From Poriferisodalis sp022821985 (GTDB taxonomy: Bacteria > Actinomycetota > Acidimicrobiia > Acidimicrobiales > Poriferisodalaceae): a DNA stretch of 64,000 bases. Made by a program: the position numbers and the translations under genes. Position 1 is the first letter of the stretch. Every line of letters starts with the position of its first letter. Below the pieces are notes generated by a model. That model did not search any database. It had not been told where the DNA came from and saw nothing but the letters and a program-made list of their open reading frames with translations. The stretch covers positions 3,286,001 to 3,350,000 of the forward strand of contig NZ_OZ244781.1 in NCBI RefSeq assembly GCF_965219595.1, read 5' to 3'. Of the stretch, positions 59,877 to 64,000 are shown one piece after another.

Positions 59877-61343
59877 GTGGCAGACAGCGTGGATCTGATC
59901 ATTCGCAACGCCCGCCTGATCGACGGCACGGGCGCGCCGTCGGCCCATGGCGACATCGCCGTCAACGATGACCGGATCGCCGAGCTTGGCGATCTGCGCG
60001 AGACCACTGGGGCGACCGAGATAGACGCCGGTGGCAAGGCAGTAGCTCCTGGGTTCATCGACGTGCACACACACGACGACCGTGCGCTGCTGGTCGACCC
60101 GTTGATGGCGCCCAAGGTCAGCCAGGGCGTGACCACCGTCGTCACCGGTAACTGCGGAGTCAGCCTGGCCCCTCTGCGGACTGCCCGACGCCCGCCCGCA
60201 CCGCTCGATCTCGTGTGCCCCGACGCCGAGGGCTTCTTTGCAGAATTCGGCGACTACCTCGCTGCGCTCGATGCTGAGCCTGCGGCAGTCAACGCGCTCG
60301 GCCAGGTCGGCCACGCCTCGCTGCGAGTGGAGGCCATGGACACGCTGGATCGCCCTGCGACCGCCGGTGAGATCTCGGCCATGCGACGGCGCTTGGAACG
60401 AGCGCTGGAAGACGGCGCCATCGGCCTGTCGACGGGGTTGTTCTATGCCCCGGCCAACGCAGCTCCGACCGACGAAATCATCGAGCTGGCGCGAGCCGTC
60501 CAGGAAGCGGGCGGCATCCACACAACCCATATGCGCGACGAGGGGGACGGGGTCAGCGAATCACTGGAAGAGACGTTCACCATCGGCCGTACCGCAGACG
60601 TTCCCGTGGTGATCTCCCACCACAAATGTGCTGGGCAGGCCAATTTCGGCCGCTCGGCAGAGACTTTGGCGCAGATCGATGCTGCTCGACAGCGCCAGGC
60701 AGTCAGCCTCGACACCTACCCCTACATCGCCAGCTCGACGACGTTGGCGTCAGGACGACGACTCGGTGCCAGCAGAGTGCTGGTGACCTGGTCGGCGCCG
60801 CATCCCGAAGCAGCAGGGCGGGACCTGAACGAGGTCGCCGCCGACATGGGTCTCGACCCGGAAGACGCGGTCGATGCCCTGATGCCAGCCGGCGGGATCT
60901 TCTTCATGATGGACGAGTCCGACGTGCGCCGCATCCTGGCGTACCACGGCACCATGATCGGCTCGGATGGCCTGCCGCACGACGAATTCCCGCACCCGCG
61001 GCTGTGGGGCACCTTCCCGCGGGTGCTCGGCCACTATGCACGCGAGGAGGGCCTCTTCTCGCTGGAAGAAGCCGTGCACAAGATGACCGGCCTGCCGGCC
61101 CGGCACTTCGGTCTCACGGGCAGGGGGGTGCTCACGCCCGGAGCGATGGCCGATTTGGTGGTCTTCGACCCCGAAACGGTGATCGACACCGCCACCTTCG
61201 AGCAGCCGAAGCAGCCGGCCCGCGGCATCGAACTCGTCGTGGTCAACGGCCGGACGGTCTGGCGTGACGGCGCCAGCACCGGCGCGCGACCAGGCCGGGC
61301 GATCAGGCGAGGAGCGGTCCCGCCGCCGACACGCGAGCAGTAG
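59877..61343 (+). CDS. N-acyl-D-amino-acid deacylase-type amidohydrolase
   Basis: 488 residues from a GTG. The amidohydrolase barrel shows PGFIDVHTHDDRALL (metal-binding His pair), VTTVVTGNCGVS with the Cys that in D-aminoacylases binds metal, STGLFYAPANAAPTDEI, THMRDEGDG, ISHHKCAG and IGSDGLPHDEFPHPRLWGTFPRVLG (Asp ligand). It hydrolyses N-acyl-D-amino acids or related amides. It is divergent from the luciferase-like gene across 119 bp. Confidence 0.9.
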   Translation: MADSVDLIIRNARLIDGTGAPSAHGDIAVNDDRIAELGDLRETTGATEIDAGGKAVAPGFIDVHTHDDRALLVDPLMAPKVSQGVTTVVTGNCGVSLAPLRTARRPPAPLDLVCPDAEGFFAEFGDYLAALDAEPAAVNALGQVGHASLRVEAMDTLDRPATAGEISAMRRRLERALEDGAIGLSTGLFYAPANAAPTDEIIELARAVQEAGGIHTTHMRDEGDGVSESLEETFTIGRTADVPVVISHHKCAGQANFGRSAETLAQIDAARQRQAVSLDTYPYIASSTTLASGRRLGASRVLVTWSAPHPEAAGRDLNEVAADMGLDPEDAVDALMPAGGIFFMMDESDVRRILAYHGTMIGSDGLPHDEFPHPRLWGTFPRVLGHYAREEGLFSLEEAVHKMTGLPARHFGLTGRGVLTPGAMADLVVFDPETVIDTATFEQPKQPARGIELVVVNGRTVWRDGASTGARPGRAIRRGAVPPPTREQ

Positions 61344-61353
61344 GCCCGCGCCG

Positions 61354-61581
61354 CTAGGCGAGCAAGAGGCCGAGTATCAGCGTGGTGAAGCCGAAGGAGA
61401 CGGCCACCACCACCGTGATGCGGCTGAGGTTCTTCTCGGCAACCGTCGAGCCCGCTGCGGTGGATCCCACGGTGCCGCCGAACATGTCGGACACGCCGCC
61501 GCCACGGCCGCTGTGCAGCAGCACCAAGCCGATCAGCCCGAAGGCCGACAGCAGGTGAATCGCACCGACAATCCACGTCAT
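61354..61581 (-). CDS. secG: Protein translocase subunit SecG
   Basis: 75 residues, the normal size. Two membrane segments, IVGAIHLLSAFGLIGLVLLHS and ITVVVAVSFGFTTLILGLLLA, flank the conserved loop GRGGGVSDMFGG. It is the small subunit of the SecYEG channel. The start is the ATG at MTWIVGAIHL; the longer open frame is a shadow of the downstream region. It is 10 bp from the convergent amidohydrolase stop. Confidence 0.9.
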   Translation of the reverse strand: MTWIVGAIHLLSAFGLIGLVLLHSGRGGGVSDMFGGTVGSTAAGSTVAEKNLSRITVVVAVSFGFTTLILGLLLA

Positions 61582-61636
61582 CACGGCTGTCGAGGCTACC
61601 GGCACCCATCGCCGGGCCCGAGCGGGCATTGGGCGA

Positions 61637-63232
61637 TTACGGGCGGATCGGATGGGTGATGGGGATGCTGCCCTTGGCGCCGGGCACCCACCCCTCGATG
61701 ATGGCGCTGAAGCCGCCCGCTCCCCCGCCGGCGCGCACCACCATGGGCGACCACGGCGGCAACTTGCGCAAGCCCCCGCTGGCAGTGCCCTCCGACGAAC
61801 CGAACACGTGCCCGCCGTCGGTTGGGACGCCGCTGTCACCATCGCCGTCGGCGTCAGCAGTGCCCCTCAGGTGCTGCACGAACGACGCAGGCAGCCCCTC
61901 CTCGATGCCCCCGGCACCACACGAGGCGAAGTCGAGATCCATCTGCAGCAGCGGATCCAGCTCGTCGTAGAAGCGCTCCTTGGTCCAGCCCGAATCGGCG
62001 AACGTCGACATGTGCTCGGGCGTCATCACCACCATCGCCTCGGCCGGCAGCTTCCGGTTGCCCACGCACAGGAGCTGCTGGGCGAGCGTGCGGATCAGCG
62101 AGCCGGGCGTGCGCGACACCTGGTCGATGCAACCGACCGGACCATGCCCGGCGAACAGCGTCACCGTGTCCTGCCCGGGCTCGAACCCGCGGGTCACCGA
62201 CAGCGGCGGCCAGCCGTCGGGCAGCCCCTCCTCGTCTTCGGCGAAGCACCAGCCGACTTTCGATGGCGACCCGAGCGCCGAGCGGTCGATGCCGCCGATG
62301 CCGGGCTTGCCGCCGCCGACGTTGCGAATCACGAGCTGCAGGGCCCGCCCGATAGTGGAGTTGGCGCGATTGCCCTGGCCGAGGGCGTTCTTGTCGGTGT
62401 TCATGCCGATGCGATGCCGGATCGGGCCGTTCACGATCACGATCGGCCCTGAGAACCACAGCGTGCACAGCAGGCCGTGCATGTTGAACGTGTCGGTACA
62501 GGCAGCTTCGACCGCTGCCAGCACCACCGGCAGGTACTCGGGCTTGCAGCCCGCCATGACGGCGTTGACCGCCACCTTCTCCACCGTGCATTCGGCCAGC
62601 GTCGGCGGCACCACCGCAACGATCTCGTCGGGCGCCCGGCTCGTTCCCGCCAACATGGCAGCCACCCGTGCCTCGGTCGGAGGCACCACCGGCAGCCCGT
62701 CAGACCAGCCGCGGTCGTACGCCGCCTCGACGGGGTCCTCCGCCGAAGCCAGCTCCACCTTGCGGCTCGCGAACGACGTGGCGCCGAAACGCAGCGCCAG
62801 CTTGTCGGCCAGCAATGGGTCGACCGACATCGAGCCGCAGCCCGGTCGCATTTCCGGCAGCTCGGCGCCCAGATCGTCGGCGCCGCTCAGCGCCTCCCAG
62901 CTCGTGCGATCCCAGCCCACGGTGCGCGCCATCTCACGGCCGTCCATCACCGCCATGAGCGTCGGCACGGTGTCGATCTCGTGGTGCCACGACATTGCCA
63001 AGTCGTGGTCGTGCACCACCTCGGAAGACTGCCCGCCGAGCCCAGCCATGAACTCGGGATCGTCCTGGGTGAACACCGTCAGGCGAGTGCCGCTGCGCAC
63101 GGCGTGGTCGACGAGTTCGGCGAGCACCGGCTCCACGTCGCGACAGGTGGGGCAATCGCGTTTCACAAACGCCACGAGGCCATCGCGCAGACTCGGCATC
63201 TCGGCGGCGGTGGACGATTCTTCAGCAGACAC
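61637..63232 (-). CDS. Thioredoxin-fold protein fused to a UGSC-family-like domain
   Basis: 531 residues. The first 125 form a thioredoxin-like domain with VKRDCPTCRDVEPVL near 23-37 as C-x-x-C. Then RPGCGSMSVD bridges to a large domain with EAAYDRGWSDGLPVVPPTEARV, NAVMAGCKPEYLPVVLAAVEA, NRANSTIGRALQLVIRNVGG and a tail rich in Gly and Asp. The large domain resembles proteins found beside UGSC (seleno)proteins; the CGS sequence may be the Cys version of that motif. The reaction is unknown; a redox role is likely from the motifs. The family match is from memory. Confidence 0.6.
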   Translation of the reverse strand: MSAEESSTAAEMPSLRDGLVAFVKRDCPTCRDVEPVLAELVDHAVRSGTRLTVFTQDDPEFMAGLGGQSSEVVHDHDLAMSWHHEIDTVPTLMAVMDGREMARTVGWDRTSWEALSGADDLGAELPEMRPGCGSMSVDPLLADKLALRFGATSFASRKVELASAEDPVEAAYDRGWSDGLPVVPPTEARVAAMLAGTSRAPDEIVAVVPPTLAECTVEKVAVNAVMAGCKPEYLPVVLAAVEAACTDTFNMHGLLCTLWFSGPIVIVNGPIRHRIGMNTDKNALGQGNRANSTIGRALQLVIRNVGGGKPGIGGIDRSALGSPSKVGWCFAEDEEGLPDGWPPLSVTRGFEPGQDTVTLFAGHGPVGCIDQVSRTPGSLIRTLAQQLLCVGNRKLPAEAMVVMTPEHMSTFADSGWTKERFYDELDPLLQMDLDFASCGAGGIEEGLPASFVQHLRGTADADGDGDSGVPTDGGHVFGSSEGTASGGLRKLPPWSPMVVRAGGGAGGFSAIIEGWVPGAKGSIPITHPIRP

Positions 63233-63298
63233 GCTGAGACTCTAGGTCTGAGCCGCTACCCGCGGCCTCCCGGCCGGCGCCGGCGCACGAGCGATCCG

Positions 63299-64000
63299 CT
63301 ACAGGGGGTGCGCCGTGAACTGCTCGCTCGCCGTGGCGTAGGCCTGCAGGGCCACAGCCGGCCGGCGGCGCGGGTCGAGCAGGTTGGCGCCCATGGCATC
63401 GAGGTCGGCCGATGCCGGCATGACGATTTCCACACGCTCACACTCCGTCAAGCTCAGTCGTTCGCATTCGGTGGCCATCCGGCTGGCAACTCGCAATGCG
63501 CTCCAGCCGAGTGTTGTCGCGCCAAAGTCCATCGCCGCGGCAATCGGCATGGCCCACGGACGCGCTGCAGACGGCAGCTCGGCAATGCCCATTGGCGAGC
63601 TCACCACGACCAGGTCGTACGACTCGTCGCGCAGCACATCGAGGTTGTCGGACGAGTGCACGCCGGCATCGATGTACGCGGTGCCGTCGATCTCGACCGG
63701 CTCGAAGACCGCCGGCACAGCACAAGACGCCGCGACAGCCTCCGCAGGGGTCGCCGGGCCGTCGGCATCGAAGACCACCCGCTGGCCAGTGTCGAGACCG
63801 ACCACCGGCACACGCAGTCTTGGCCCGGTCGGCCACTCCCCCTCGAACAACCCGCGCACCATGTCTGCCACGTGCGACGTCGGCACCCTGCCACGGGGCA
63901 GCAGCGACGCCAGCGCTGTACCCGGCGCCACCTGGCCCGGCATCGCCGCAGCGAGCATCCAGATGTGGGGTGCCATCGGTGCCCCGAAGCTGGCGGTGGC
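63299..64000 (-). CDS. Patatin-like phospholipase, 5' end outside window
   Basis: About 233 C-terminal residues are visible; the frame remains open to the window edge, so the Ser nucleophile region lies outside. VVGLDTGQRVVFD, ASCAVPAVFEPVEIDGTAYIDAGVHSSDNLDVL contain the D-G/A part of the Ser-Asp dyad and the Pro-x-x-F pattern of bacterial patatins. It should hydrolyse acyl esters of lipids. The internal ATG at 63976 is not the start, since the frame goes on upstream. Confidence 0.82.
   Translation of the reverse strand, partial: ATASFGAPMAPHIWMLAAAMPGQVAPGTALASLLPRGRVPTSHVADMVRGLFEGEWPTGPRLRVPVVGLDTGQRVVFDADGPATPAEAVAASCAVPAVFEPVEIDGTAYIDAGVHSSDNLDVLRDESYDLVVVSSPMGIAELPSAARPWAMPIAAAMDFGATTLGWSALRVASRMATECERLSLTECERVEIVMPASADLDAMGANLLDPRRRPAVALQAYATASEQFTAHPL

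Overview
The window is a high-GC stretch from an actinobacterium, most likely a member of the Acidimicrobiia or a close relative. This is inferred from gene content: mycothiol-type DinB/maleylpyruvate-isomerase-fold proteins, F420/FMN luciferase-like oxidoreductases, many acyl-CoA dehydrogenases, phytanoyl-CoA-type dioxygenases, Rieske oxygenases and a type I sulfatase. No rRNA or clear phylogenetic marker is present, so the class is not certain. Genes are packed tightly, with many 4-bp ATGA/GTGA start-stop overlaps.

Layout. 1-7.75 kb: a sulfation operon with a partial sulfotransferase, a DUF1214 protein, a sulfotransferase-SDR fusion, and cysD, cysNC and a second cysC that make PAPS. 7.7-19.2 kb: catabolic and accessory genes (mycothiol-type DinB proteins, flavin monooxygenases, alpha/beta hydrolase, DUF2442/DUF4160 pair, sulfatase, M28-like protein). 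19.2-24.75 kb: an oligopeptide-type ABC transporter, with a perfect hairpin between its binding-protein gene and its permease genes. 24.8-26.1 kb: a deletion relic of a TIGR03084-type gene, then a thioredoxin-fold protein whose first active-site cysteine is encoded by TGA and is followed by a SECIS-like hairpin (candidate selenoprotein). 26.1-28.8 kb: an enolase-superfamily dehydratase, uridine phosphorylase and mogA. 28.9-40.7 kb: a metal-homeostasis region with a FecCD-type ABC transporter whose ATPase gene is split by an ISL3-type element, a 2Fe-2S thioredoxin-like protein, a Fur/Zur-family regulator, ribA, an iron-type alcohol dehydrogenase, and a COG0523 GTPase with a WD40 protein. Three promoters here share a 19-bp palindrome, which suggests one regulon.

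40.8-45.2 kb: an AbiE-type toxin-antitoxin pair, an O-methyltransferase, a phytanoyl-CoA-type dioxygenase and a PD-(D/E)XK/DUF4268 protein. 45.6-57.6 kb: a catabolic island with a Rieske oxygenase, a NicX/M29-like protein, a coxMSL-type molybdenum hydroxylase (large subunit frameshifted), a glutamine-synthetase-like ligase with a second Rieske oxygenase, an IS982-type element, and two adjacent acyl-CoA dehydrogenases. Together these suggest breakdown of an N-containing aromatic compound; mogA would supply molybdopterin to the hydroxylase. 57.9-64 kb: another phytanoyl-CoA-type dioxygenase, a tRNA-Leu with the rare anticodon AAG, a luciferase-like oxidoreductase, a D-aminoacylase-type amidohydrolase, secG, a thioredoxin-fusion protein, and a patatin-like protein cut by the window end.
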